Origin: [Clostridium] clostridioforme AGR2157
Lineage (GTDB): Bacteria > Bacillota > Clostridia > Lachnospirales > Lachnospiraceae
Reading direction: 5' to 3'
NCBI RefSeq assembly: GCF_000424325.1
Contig: NZ_AUJR01000010.1
Span: 1 to 64,000, forward strand
DNA: 64,000 nucleotides
Shown here: positions 17,596 through 26,591 of the stretch, in pieces
How the letters are laid out: each line of letters starts with the position of its first letter
Position numbering within the stretch: position 1 is the stretch's first letter
Notes under the pieces: model-generated
What the model saw: only the letters and a program-made list of their open reading frames with translations
Told to the model about the DNA's origin: nothing
The model's database searches: none
Translations under genes and position numbers: made by a program

Positions 17596-18375
17596 GTGGG
17601 TTACGTAAAAATCAGGAAGAATAAAATCAGCCGGCTTTCTGTAGTGGATCAGGTCTGCGAGGCAATCAAGGCAGATTTAGCGGCGAAGGTCTGGCAAGTG
17701 GGAGACCGCCTGCCTTCGGAAAGTGAATTGGCAGATATGTTTGGCGTCAACCGTTTAAGTGTGCGGATGGCACTCCAGAAATTGAGTACGCTTGGATTTA
17801 TTGAAACCAGAGTAGGGGAGGGTTCTTTTGTTACGGAATTCTCAATGCAGCCGTTTTTATTGGAAGTTGCCGGGGTTTATAAGGATGAAAAGCGCCGAAA
17901 AGATGTGGAGCAGCTCCGAAACCTTCTGGAGGGCGAATGTATGAGTATTGCAATCCTTGAGGCAACGGAGGAAGAGAAGAATGGGTTAAAGGAAAAGCTG
18001 GAACAGTATTTTGAAAAAGAAGCCGTGTATAACCAGAATATCAAAGATGATGAAGCACTGGACGAACTGGTAAACGCAGATTTCGCTTTCCATTATGAAA
18101 TTATAAACATAAGCCATAATCACATATATATGGATGTGTATGCAATGGTGCAGCAGCTGATCCGCGAGCATATTAAATATTTGATCAGTACCCGTGCCCG
18201 GCGGAGGGAGGAAGCGGGACTTATGGCTTTGGACCATAAGGATGACAAGCATCTGCAAATGTATGAGAGTATTGTGAACGGAGATATAGAGGAAGCGAGA
18301 CGTTCCAGGGAACTGATCCTTGGTATCCGTCCTATTCACGGGATGGATTACTTTGATCAGGCTGATGAAAGTTAG
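17596..18375 (+). CDS. GntR-family (FadR/FCD type) transcriptional regulator
   Basis: The 259-residue product has an N-terminal winged helix (YVKIRKNKISRLSVVDQVCE, RLPSESELADMFGVNRLSVR, ETRVGEGSFV) and a C-terminal helical FCD effector domain with potential metal-binding His residues (NADFAFHYEI, MALDHKDDKHLQMYESI). FCD regulators usually bind sugar acids or other carboxylates. Located just behind two sugar-acid dehydratase-like genes, it is the likely local repressor. The start is GTG at 17596, preceded by AGGAAGG. A separate transcript is suggested by the terminator upstream. Confidence 0.85.
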   Translation: MGYVKIRKNKISRLSVVDQVCEAIKADLAAKVWQVGDRLPSESELADMFGVNRLSVRMALQKLSTLGFIETRVGEGSFVTEFSMQPFLLEVAGVYKDEKRRKDVEQLRNLLEGECMSIAILEATEEEKNGLKEKLEQYFEKEAVYNQNIKDDEALDELVNADFAFHYEIINISHNHIYMDVYAMVQQLIREHIKYLISTRARRREEAGLMALDHKDDKHLQMYESIVNGDIEEARRSRELILGIRPIHGMDYFDQADES

Positions 18376-18506
18376 CGGTTCGTTACAGTGAATGCTATAG
18401 GCCCCCCACTTTCATGCCGTGGAGGTGCCGCAACGCAGCACGAGGGTTTGAAAGGCGGTTAATGAGGGGACTGTCATGGATGGTCAGTTTTCAGGTATAA
18501 TTTTAT

Positions 18507-19289
18507 TTACCGTATCAGGCTGCCATCCGTCCTCACAGTCACAACCTGCCATGGTATGAACTTCCCACTGGCCTGGAGGGCGCGTTTCGCGGCATTTTCA
18601 ATACCGCCGCAGCATGGAACCTCCATGCGGACAATGGTGACATCCTTAATATCATTGAGGCGGATGATTTCCGTCAGCTTTTCAGAGTAATCCACCATAT
18701 CCAGCTTTGGGCATCCTATCAGCGTGATGCGTCCGGCTATGAAGTCATTGTGAAAATTGCCATAGGCAAAGGCAGTACAGTCAGCAGCTATCAAAAGACG
18801 GGCATCCTTAAAGTAGGGAGCCTGGACAGGAGCCAGCTTTATCTGTACAGGCCACTGGGTCAGCCGGCTTTCCATGGAAAAGGATTTTTCCAGGGAGAGG
18901 GTTTCTGTGGAAATGGGGATTTCTCTTGCTTCCCTGGCAATACTTCGTGACTGGCTTCCCGGACATCCGCTGTGATGAGGTGCTGTGGAAGAGGAAACTG
19001 TGGAAGAGATGCCGGCGGAAGGGCAGCCGGCTGCGTCGCATGCATTCTGGCGCTGGGCCATGCGGGCTTTTACGGCTGCCTCATCATAGGCAGCGGCCTC
19101 CCTTTCCTCAAAGATAATGGCCCCGGTAGGGCAGGTGGGCAGACAGTCCCCAAGGCCGTCACAGTAATCATCCTTTAAAAGTCTGGCTTTTCCATCCACC
19201 ATTCCGATGGCTCCTTCGTGACAGGCAGCAGCACATGCGCCGCATCCGTTGCACAGGTCTTCATTTATCTTAATAATTCTCCTAATCAT
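18507..19289 (-). CDS. ferredoxin-type 4Fe-4S protein with C-terminal extension
   Basis: The 260-residue protein begins with two 4Fe-4S motifs (CNGCGACAAACHEG near residue 13 and a degenerate CDGLGDCLPTCPTG near residue 43). A low-complexity linker rich in Ser and Cys follows (about residues 85-120), then a domain containing RLLIAADCTAFAYGNFHNDF, TLIGCPKLD and EVPCCGG. The C-terminal part has conserved Cys and may bind a further cofactor. The second cluster motif has CxxxxC spacing instead of CxxC, so one ligand may differ. An electron-transfer role is likely; the partner is unknown. AAGGAGG lies upstream of the ATG. Confidence 0.8.
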   Translation of the reverse strand: MIRRIIKINEDLCNGCGACAAACHEGAIGMVDGKARLLKDDYCDGLGDCLPTCPTGAIIFEEREAAAYDEAAVKARMAQRQNACDAAGCPSAGISSTVSSSTAPHHSGCPGSQSRSIAREAREIPISTETLSLEKSFSMESRLTQWPVQIKLAPVQAPYFKDARLLIAADCTAFAYGNFHNDFIAGRITLIGCPKLDMVDYSEKLTEIIRLNDIKDVTIVRMEVPCCGGIENAAKRALQASGKFIPWQVVTVRTDGSLIR

Positions 19290-19407
19290 TCCTTTATCCT
19301 CCTTGTTGGAAAACAGTCAATTGTTGTTATGCTAGAAGTATACTATGGGAAGCGCGGAATGTATGTTGTTCTGACAACATCTCATCCGCTGATTTTTACC
19401 ATATTTT

Positions 19408-20088
19408 TTAAAGCAGGCAAGACAGCGGGAAAATAATGGCAATGGCAGGAAGAATATTTAGGACCTTGGTCCGCTTGATGCCTGCAATTTTTAAACCCAC
19501 TGCCAGGGTGATGATTCCCCCGCAGGACTTAAAATTAGCAAGCATGGTGTCGGTGACCAGGGGAAGTATGTAAGAAGCCCCTCCAAACAACAGGATACCC
19601 ACGACAAACTGCGGCACGGCAATAAAGCCCACCAGATATCCTGCCGTGGTCCCGAAGATAATGGCTGTAAAAAAGTCCATGACAGCCTTGGCATAGAGAA
19701 TGGAATGGTCGCCGGTCATGGCTGAGTTCATGGCGCCAAATACCCCGGTGCCGCTGAAGCAGAACAGGATAATCATACTGATTAACACATCCATCTGTTC
19801 GTCATCCAGTGTCAGGGGAAGCCGTTCTTCCAGTCTGTGAATTCCTTTTAGCAGGTTATCCTCCAGGTTTAGTAGTTCTCCTATGACAGTTCCCACAATA
19901 AGGGCCAGCACCACGGCCGACAGACTTTTTAACATGATAATAAGGCTGATTCCCATGGTAATGGCTGACAGGCCAAAGATATTGGGGAGAGCATCCTTTA
20001 ATTTCTGAGGAAAATGGTTTTTTAAAAATGCCCCCAGGATACCTCCCAGGAATACGGCAATGCAGTTGGTTATGATTCCATATGGCAT
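19408..20088 (-). CDS. DUF554 family membrane protein
   Basis: A 226-residue integral membrane protein with about six or seven hydrophobic segments and the family start MPYGIITNCIAVFLGGILGA. Other matching blocks are GTGVFGAMNSAMTGDHSILY and KAVMDFFTAIIFGTTAGYLV. DUF554 proteins are predicted transporters of unknown substrate. It lies downstream of a broken LysR gene on the same strand, 31 bp away, and may once have been co-transcribed with it. Confidence 0.85.
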   Translation of the reverse strand: MPYGIITNCIAVFLGGILGAFLKNHFPQKLKDALPNIFGLSAITMGISLIIMLKSLSAVVLALIVGTVIGELLNLEDNLLKGIHRLEERLPLTLDDEQMDVLISMIILFCFSGTGVFGAMNSAMTGDHSILYAKAVMDFFTAIIFGTTAGYLVGFIAVPQFVVGILLFGGASYILPLVTDTMLANFKSCGGIITLAVGLKIAGIKRTKVLNILPAIAIIFPLSCLL

Positions 20089-20119
20089 ATGACAGTTGTC
20101 TCCTTTGCTGATAGTTGTT

Positions 20120-21022
20120 TTAATCGTTACTTTGTGCGTTCCCCTGTATCAATGTATCGTTCCATTCTTTGATATAATTCCTGGAACAGTTCCATAAACC
20201 CCTGTACCCTTTCAGGCGGGATATCCCAATACTTAAAAACACAGCGTCCCTGCTTGGCTCCGTGTAGGAATAGTAGGTAAAGGCCAGGCCCAATCCCTCC
20301 TGAGCCATAGAGACCGCCAGGTCTGCCGTAATGTTGCCGTGGAGGACCTCATATTGTAACTTTTCCTTGTGGAATAGATCCCTGCTGATGGTGCCCAGCA
20401 TGGTTGTATGGTCACTGAGGATGAACTTAAATTTAGCGGCGTCTTTCAGGTCGATCCACCAGCTGGGCGTGTGCTCTCTTCGATGAGCAATTTCCATCAC
20501 CGAATGGTTTCGATTGGTGACAATGAAGATCTCATCCTTTTTCAAAAATGTAATCTCCCGCTTGAGCTTCGCGGACGGCATTGCCACGACAGCCAAATCT
20601 TACTGACCATCCAGTAACAGATCCTCCAGCTTCATGATGTTCTCTTCGACCACGTCTACTTGAACGTCGGGGTATTTCTCATAAAATCGTTTGAGGATGA
20701 TAGGCAGTATCCGCCGGCCCCGGAAGGAGCTGATACCCAGTGTCACCCTGCCGCCCTTCAGGTTTTCACAGTCCCACAATTCGTTTTTGGCACGCTGGTA
20801 ATCCGTCATGAGTTTTTTCAGATGACCGATGAAGACAGCGCCATTGCGTGTCGGACGAATTCCCTTTGAAGTTCGGACAAAGAGCTTCACCCCCAACTCA
20901 CTTTCGTATTGATGCAGAAACTGACTCAAACTGGATTGTGCCATGAACAGCTGATCGGCTGCCTTAGAGACGCTGCCATTCTCCGCCAATGTGATCAAAT
21001 ATGAAATTTCCTTCAGATCCAT
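20120..21022 (-). pseudogene. LysR-family regulator interrupted by one in-frame TAA
   Basis: The gene reads from the ATG at 21022 (AGGAGGGG upstream; MDLKEISYLITLAENGSVSK) with a complete LysR helix-turn-helix, through the linker and half of the effector domain to LEDLLLDGQ. A TAA codon at 20602-20600 follows, and the same frame continues DLAVVAMPSAKLKREITFLK to 20120. The family normally has DGxxDLAV here, so a single codon has become a stop. All other parts look intact, suggesting a recent mutation or a sequencing error. It is divergent from the scrambled DUF6282 gene and the CitMHS gene, which it probably regulated. Confidence 0.8.
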
Positions 21023-21233
21023 CTCTGTCCCCTCCTCAGTCAATTGGATGCTATTGCTTTTTTCGATAGAACCTATTACATATTTTGGGTTGCGGAGCCT
21101 TCAAAAAGATTATAGAATTGATTCAAAGATTTGGCAAGCAGCGTATCCGAAAAACTTTCCCCCAAAGGTTTTTCATCCAAATGAACAAATCCGTTTCCCA
21201 TAGAGTTCCCGCATTCCCTAAAGCGAAAGGAGT

Positions 21234-22062
21234 ATGAAAATGGCAAAGATATCTCTCAAAGGTGTCATTGATCTCCACGTCCACTCCAATCCTGATCTGC
21301 GCCATCGTGCCTATGCTGACAAGGCGGAACACATCCTTCAGCTCTGGGACAATTTTACCGTCCCTGACCACCTCGACGCAGCCGTCCGGAGTATGGACCA
21401 TTTTGACCATGTGATTCCGGGCGGATGTCGTGGGCAGCCAGACGATTTTGCCGCCGAGTTTGAGACTGCTCTCTACCGCTGACGGATTGATTCTTGCGCT
21501 CATGGAGGCCGGCATTCGTGTCGGCGCATGAACTGGTCCACCACAGGGGAAACAATTTTACCATGTTTGGCGGAATTACGTTGAACCGTCAAATTGGGAC
21601 TTTGATGTGATTCTGGCTACCGGACATATTTCCCCGGAAGAGTGCTTTACCGTCGTTGAGGCCGCCCGTGCCGAAAGCGTCAAGAAAATCGTAGTCACCC
21701 ATCCCGAGTGGTGGAGCGTTGGCATGAGTTTAGCAGACCAACTCCGTCTGGTCAAAGATTATGACGTCTATCTGGAACGCTGCTTTGCCCAGAACATGGG
21801 CAACGGAACCTACAAAAGCAACTTATCCGGCAATCTGGAGGGATCCAGGTGTGCGGCTATCGGAACGTCATTATCAGCACCGACGGCGGACAGGTGGAAA
21901 ATCCCAATTGGTAGATTGCTCTGGAGCAATACATACAATACCTGTCCGACCACGGCATCCCAGAGGATCAACTGTATTACATGACCCATAGCATCCAGGC
22001 AGCTCTGTTGGGCCTGGAGACATTTCCCCCGCAGTCACCCCTTGAGTCATTCTCAACATCAT
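21234..22062 (+). pseudogene. DUF6282-type metal-hydrolase-like gene, rearranged internally
   Basis: The ATG at 21234 (AAAGGAG upstream) begins a normal family start, GVIDLHVHSNPDLRHRAY. From about 21316 to 21490 the bases read sensibly only on the minus strand (SSLKLGGKIVWLP, DGKIVPELKDVFRL), a piece that belongs further downstream in the gene. The plus strand then resumes with LMEAGIRVGA, NNFTMFGGITLNRQIG and DVILATGHISPEECFTV through KKIVVTHPEWWSVGMSL. Later damage includes a frameshift near 21840 and TAG within VENPNW*IALEQ. The product is certainly inactive. Confidence 0.8.
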
Positions 22063-22085
22063 AATTTAGAAAAGGAGAAGACATT

Positions 22086-23384
22086 ATGGTAGCTCTTGTT
22101 GGTTTTATCATGATTATCGCAATCGTTGTACTGCTGCTCAAAGGCAAGATGTCGCCTATCGTTGTTCTGACGATTATTCCTACCATTGCCGCGCTGATTC
22201 TGGGCTTCGGTCCCATTGAGGTGGCCGGATTTATTAAAGACGGTATCGGCACCACTACCAGCAACGGCATCCTGTTTATTTTCTCGGTTATTTACTTCGG
22301 CGTTATGTCTGACACCGGTATGTTTGACGTCATCGTCAACGGCCTAGTCAAGGTCGCCGGCAAAAGCGTCATCGCCGTGACCGTCGCCACTGCCATCATC
22401 GCCACCATCGCCCACATGGACGGCACTACCGCCACCACCGTCCTCATCACGATCCCCGCCATGTACCCCGTATACAAGCGGATGAACATTGACACAAGGA
22501 TTCTGGTGTGTCTCACCGGCGCCTGCATGGGCGTGATGAATCTGCTGCCCTGGGGCGGACCCGTGGCCCGCGCCGCCACTGTGCTGCAAATGGATGCCAA
22601 CGAGCTGTGGCGTGTCCTGATCCCCATACAGATTCTGGGTTTCTTTGCCAATATCGTTGTCGCGGTCCTGTTGGGCATGCTGGCCATCAAGCAGGGTGCC
22701 GGCGCTGGCAAGGGTGTGGTGGTTGAAGTGGACGAGAAGGCCAAGGCGGAGGAAGACGCCCTGCGCCGCCCCAAGCTGCTGATCATCAACATCGCCCTCA
22801 CTGTGGCCCTGATCGCGATTCTGTCTCTGGATCTGGTCACCAGCTATGTGGCTTTCCTGATTTTCCTGTGTATCGCTCTGGCCATCAACTACCCCGACCT
22901 GAAGCTGCAGGATAAGCTGGTCAAGAAACACGCGCCCTCCGCCCTCATCATCTCCGCCACGCTGTTCTCTGCCGGCGCCATGGTCGGCATCTTCGACGGC
23001 ACCGGTATGCTCACCGAAATGGCCAACACCATCATCGCCATTGTTCCCGGCTTCATGGGCGGCTTCCTGCACATCATCTTCGGTATTCTGGCTCTGCCTC
23101 TGGGTCTGTGTATCGGCACCGATGCCTACTTCTACGGCATCATGCCGCTGGTCATCGAGGTTGGCTCCACCTATGGTATCCCCGCCATGGCCACCGCCAC
23201 CGCCATGATCATCGGCAAGAATCTGGCCTTGCTGGTCAGTCCCCTGACCCCCGCTACCTATCTGGCCATCGGCCTGACCAACACCGAGTTGAAGGATCAC
23301 ATGAAGTATTCCATCCCCTGGTACTGGATTGTCAGCATTGTGATGCTGATCTTCGCGGTCATTATGGGTGTAGTTCCACTATAA
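22086..23384 (+). CDS. CitMHS-family metal-citrate/H+ symporter-like transporter
   Basis: A 432-residue membrane protein with about eleven hydrophobic segments and the conserved CitMHS loop IATIAHMDGTTATTVLITIP (near residue 105), then LLPWGGPVARAATVL. It also has a mirrored motif (CIGTDAYFYGIMPL) in its second half. The family imports citrate complexed to divalent metal or related carboxylates with protons. Its codons strongly prefer C at third positions (ATC, GCC, ACC), unlike the neighbouring genes, which suggests acquisition. It starts 23 bp after the DUF6282 pseudogene with AAAAGGAGAAG upstream. The terminator follows at 23413. Confidence 0.9.
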   Translation: MVALVGFIMIIAIVVLLLKGKMSPIVVLTIIPTIAALILGFGPIEVAGFIKDGIGTTTSNGILFIFSVIYFGVMSDTGMFDVIVNGLVKVAGKSVIAVTVATAIIATIAHMDGTTATTVLITIPAMYPVYKRMNIDTRILVCLTGACMGVMNLLPWGGPVARAATVLQMDANELWRVLIPIQILGFFANIVVAVLLGMLAIKQGAGAGKGVVVEVDEKAKAEEDALRRPKLLIINIALTVALIAILSLDLVTSYVAFLIFLCIALAINYPDLKLQDKLVKKHAPSALIISATLFSAGAMVGIFDGTGMLTEMANTIIAIVPGFMGGFLHIIFGILALPLGLCIGTDAYFYGIMPLVIEVGSTYGIPAMATATAMIIGKNLALLVSPLTPATYLAIGLTNTELKDHMKYSIPWYWIVSIVMLIFAVIMGVVPL

Positions 23385-23412
23385 AGATTGATTTCTCCTC
23401 TTTCCTATACAA

Positions 23413-23448
23413 GGTGCGGCCCCGGCTTTCACCGGGGTTGTGCCTTTT
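23413..23448 (+). terminator. intrinsic terminator of the CitMHS gene
   Basis: GGTGCGGCCCCGG pairs with CCGGGGTTGTGCC (one mismatch/wobble) over a six-base loop, followed by TTTTG. Confidence 0.8.
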
Positions 23449-23519
23449 GTGTTATCGTTTTTTTCGACGTTTTCTCATATTTGACTGCTGAACATCCATC
23501 CGATATGATAGTACCATAA

Positions 23520-24370
23520 GCTTTGCCAAATCGGGTAATACGGCGATATCCCGATGCCATAATGGATGGCATTTCCCAGGCATCAAGATGTTGTAGCATC
23601 ATGATGCCGTAGAGGCGGCAGTACCACATCTTTGTAGAGCGGTGTCTGCCGTCTTCTAATTTATAGTCCTCTTACTCACGTTTGTTAGAGCGTTCCACGG
23701 AAGTCCTTCCGTCATACTCCTTTTTCCACGCTTTACTGTCCCTTGGCGGTATGTTGAACAATCTTGGATTGTCACTGGTATAAATATGTACTGTTCTTCC
23801 ATATTTGGCAGGAGAACAGGGATGTTCGCAAAAACAGCCTTGTCTGCGGTTTGATTTTGGACATCGGTATTTTGCCCGGTGTTTCGCTGCTTCATATCCA
23901 TCCTTGTGCATACGTAAGCCCATTTTGCAGATGACGCCATCATCATCAATGGTGAAATCATAAGTGAAATGCCCTGTATGTCCCGGGTTCAGATCAATAA
24001 AAGGAGTGATCTTTTTCCGCCTGCAGTATTCGTAGACAGGATAGGCATCATGGGCAGAATCCAGAAGGAGTTTTTCAATGTGAAACTCTGGAAGATAGGC
24101 TTTCATGGTGAAAAAAGAGTGCAGGAAAGAAAGCATATCATGCCTGGAAGCCCGTTCCGGAAGCGGAAAAACAGGCAGGTCACTATGGGAATCAGAAGCC
24201 ACATACATGTAGAGGTGGTAACCAAAAAAATAACATTCCCGGTGGGAATCCCAACCCCAGTTGCAGTCCGGCTGTGAATAATGGCGTTTGCATCCACAGG
24301 TACGGCAGCCGTCCTCCAGACATTTACAGAGCCTGGGGAACCTATGGGACTTAGGACCTTTAATTTCTCA
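23520..24370 (-). pseudogene. DDE transposase remnant (IS1182-like), 5'-truncated with internal stop
   Basis: On the minus strand the frame opens after a TGA near 24370 with CKCLEDGCRTCGCKRHYSQP and WGWDSHRECYFFGYHLYMYV. It continues through LLLDSAHDAYPVYEYCRRKK (catalytic D), FIDLNPGHTG and RDSKAWKKEYDGRTSVERSN (catalytic E). A TAA at about 23674 interrupts it, and DYKLEDGRHRSTKMWYCRLY continues in frame. The N-terminal part is missing. Family placement is by motif only. Confidence 0.7.
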
Positions 24371-24472
24371 GTGCTGAAAGCCAGAAATAAACTCTGAGAA
24401 TCCCTCTATGAATCCGATGGTTTTTCATGTATACTATGAATAGAAAAACGCGGATGATATGGAGTTGACTAT

Positions 24473-25009
24473 ATGAAAATAGCAGTGATGGGATACAGCG
24501 GTGCGGGGAAATACACACTGGCTAAGAAACTGGGCAGGCTCTACGACTGCCCGATTCTGTATTTGGACAGGATACAATTTGAACCCGGATGGAAAGAGAG
24601 GGACCGTGAGGAGGCAATGCGTATGGCAGAGGCATTCCTGGATGAGAATCAGGACACGGGCTGGATTATTGACGGAGACTACGCAAAATTCTGCCAGGAA
24701 CGGCGTCTGGAGGAAGCGGATCTCATCGTTTTCATGGATTATACCAGAAGAATCTGCCTGTGGCAGGCGGTAAAACGGTATCTGGAGTACAGGGATAAAA
24801 CCAGGGAGAGCATGGCAGAAGGCTGCCGGGAGAAGATTGACTGGGACTTTGTGAAATGGATTCTCCGTGACGGTCGGGATGAAGCCCACAGCCATCAGTC
24901 CATTAAAGCCAGATATCCGCATAAGACGCTGGTGGTCCGCAACCGGAAACAGTTAAAGGGCAGTATGACAAGACTGATATTACGGAGCCGTGAGAGGACA
25001 TTGGGATGA
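24473..25009 (+). CDS. P-loop NTPase of the topology-modulation (FlaR)/adenylate-kinase-like family, altered Walker A
   Basis: A 178-residue cytoplasmic P-loop protein: MKIAVMGYSGAGKYTLAKKL at the start, LDRIQFEPGW after the first helices, GWIIDGDYAKF and ADLIVFMDYTRRICLWQAVK. The layout is that of small kinases annotated as DNA topology modulation protein FlaR. Walker A normally ends GKS or GKT; here the codon after Lys is TAC (Tyr). That would remove the Mg-coordinating hydroxyl at its usual place, though Thr follows one residue later. It ends in an ATGA overlap with the decarboxylase gene, so the two are translationally coupled. Confidence 0.75.
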   Translation: MKIAVMGYSGAGKYTLAKKLGRLYDCPILYLDRIQFEPGWKERDREEAMRMAEAFLDENQDTGWIIDGDYAKFCQERRLEEADLIVFMDYTRRICLWQAVKRYLEYRDKTRESMAEGCREKIDWDFVKWILRDGRDEAHSHQSIKARYPHKTLVVRNRKQLKGSMTRLILRSRERTLG

Positions 25010-26547
25010 AACAGGAAGAACTTCTGATTAACCGCCTGGCTGCTTATGCGGGATCGGACATGTATCCCTTCCATATGCCTGGGCATAAGCGCATGCCGGG
25101 CCCTATGGACAGCTTTGCAAATCCCTTTACAGTGGATATAACGGAGATTGACGGGTTTGATAACCTTCACCACCCGGAGGGAATCCTAAGGGATTCCATG
25201 AGATGGGCGGCGGATGTCTACGGGGCGGACCAGACCTACTATCTGATTAATGGAAGTACCAGCGGGATTCTGGCAGCTGTATGCGGTACTGTCCCCAGAG
25301 GCGGGAGAATCCTGGTGAGCAGGAACTGCCATAAATCCGTGTACCACGGAATCTATCTGAATCAGCTTAAAACCTCCTATGTTTATCCACAGGAGATAGC
25401 GGGATTGGGGATACAGGGAGGAATCACGGCGGAGGATGTGGACAGGATGCTTAAGCGGTATATGGATACACAGGCCGTACTTATCGTATGTCCGACTTAT
25501 GACGGTATCGTATCCGATATAGAGGCCATTTCCCAAATCGTTCACAGGGCCGGGCTTCCGCTGATTGTGGATGAGGCTCACGGCGCCCATTTCCGGTATG
25601 ACGCCATGTTTCCGGTGTCCGCCCTGGACCTGGGAGCAGATGTGGTGATTCAGAGTGTGCATAAGACTCTTCCCAGCCTGACTCAGACAGCCCTGCTTCA
25701 TATTAAGTGCAACCGGCCGGACGGCGGATGCTATGCAGACCGGGAGCGGATTGACCGGTTTATCCATATGGTACAGAGCAGCAGTCCTTCCTATGTACTC
25801 ATGGCCAGCATAGAGAACAGCATATACCAGATGGAACAGATGGATATGGCGCCCTATGGGAAACGTCTTCGTGGGCTGCGGCAGAGGCTGGGGCGGATGA
25901 ATCATCTGCGTCTGGCTGACACAGGGCTAATAGGACAGGCCGGAATCAGGGACCTGGATATCTCCAAAATCGTGGTGTCAACCAGGGGAACGTACCTGCC
26001 TTCTGTGGGAAATGGATTGACCGGATTTACAGGTGCCCAGCTGGATGATATTCTGCGCAGGGAGTATCATCTGGAGATGGAGATGTGCGGTGCGGATTAT
26101 GTGACAGCCATTACCACGGCTATGGACAGCGAGGAGGGCCTGGAACGCCTGGGGGACGCACTGGTCCGGATTGACGCACGTTTGACGGATGACGGTTCAA
26201 ATGCCCGCAGGGAAAACGGCAGTGGGCCGGTTATGGCTCCGGATTGTAAAACAGGTCAGGAGAGTATGCAAAAATGCAGTGTATACAGTATGCGGTGCGA
26301 CACGGCCATGTCTGTGGGAGAGGCTATGGATGGGAAGATAAAGTCCATAAACCTGGAGGACAGTCCAGGATGCATTTCAGGGGAGTTTGTCTATATCTAT
26401 CCGCCTGGCATCCCCATTGTGGCTCCCGGGGAATGGATCAGCAGACCCATCCTGGAAGTGATCCTGGAATACAGGAATAAGGGGCTTCCGGTACAGGGGC
26501 CCATGGACCAGTCTCTTAGGACCATCCGAATCGTACAGAAGGACTGA
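25006..26547 (+). CDS. Orn/Lys/Arg decarboxylase family PLP enzyme
   Basis: A 513-residue fold-type I PLP enzyme. Visible are the N-terminal PFHMPGHKR, the substrate/cofactor segment NGSTSGILAAVCG, the PLP-ring Asp/His block IVDEAHGAHFRY and the Schiff-base lysine at residue 220 in SVHKTLPS. The C-terminal GEFVYIYPPGIPIVAPGE is the family's terminal domain. The family decarboxylates arginine, lysine or ornithine to polyamine precursors; this short form (usual 480-500) is common in Firmicutes, and the exact substrate cannot be told. A low-complexity insertion of about 50 residues (SNARRENGSGPVMAPD) precedes the terminal domain. It overlaps the P-loop gene upstream, and a guanylate-kinase-like gene follows. 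Confidence 0.9.
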   Translation: MKQEELLINRLAAYAGSDMYPFHMPGHKRMPGPMDSFANPFTVDITEIDGFDNLHHPEGILRDSMRWAADVYGADQTYYLINGSTSGILAAVCGTVPRGGRILVSRNCHKSVYHGIYLNQLKTSYVYPQEIAGLGIQGGITAEDVDRMLKRYMDTQAVLIVCPTYDGIVSDIEAISQIVHRAGLPLIVDEAHGAHFRYDAMFPVSALDLGADVVIQSVHKTLPSLTQTALLHIKCNRPDGGCYADRERIDRFIHMVQSSSPSYVLMASIENSIYQMEQMDMAPYGKRLRGLRQRLGRMNHLRLADTGLIGQAGIRDLDISKIVVSTRGTYLPSVGNGLTGFTGAQLDDILRREYHLEMEMCGADYVTAITTAMDSEEGLERLGDALVRIDARLTDDGSNARRENGSGPVMAPDCKTGQESMQKCSVYSMRCDTAMSVGEAMDGKIKSINLEDSPGCISGEFVYIYPPGIPIVAPGEWISRPILEVILEYRNKGLPVQGPMDQSLRTIRIVQKD

Positions 26548-26591
26548 CAGAATATAAAGACTGAATGAGATAAGAAAGTGCAGAGTGAATC

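Noticed and set aside
22344-23300. A 318-codon open frame antisense to the CitMHS gene
   Set aside because: It is rich in Gly, Asp, Gln and His with no recognisable fold, and is the expected shadow of a C-rich third-position gene on the other strand.
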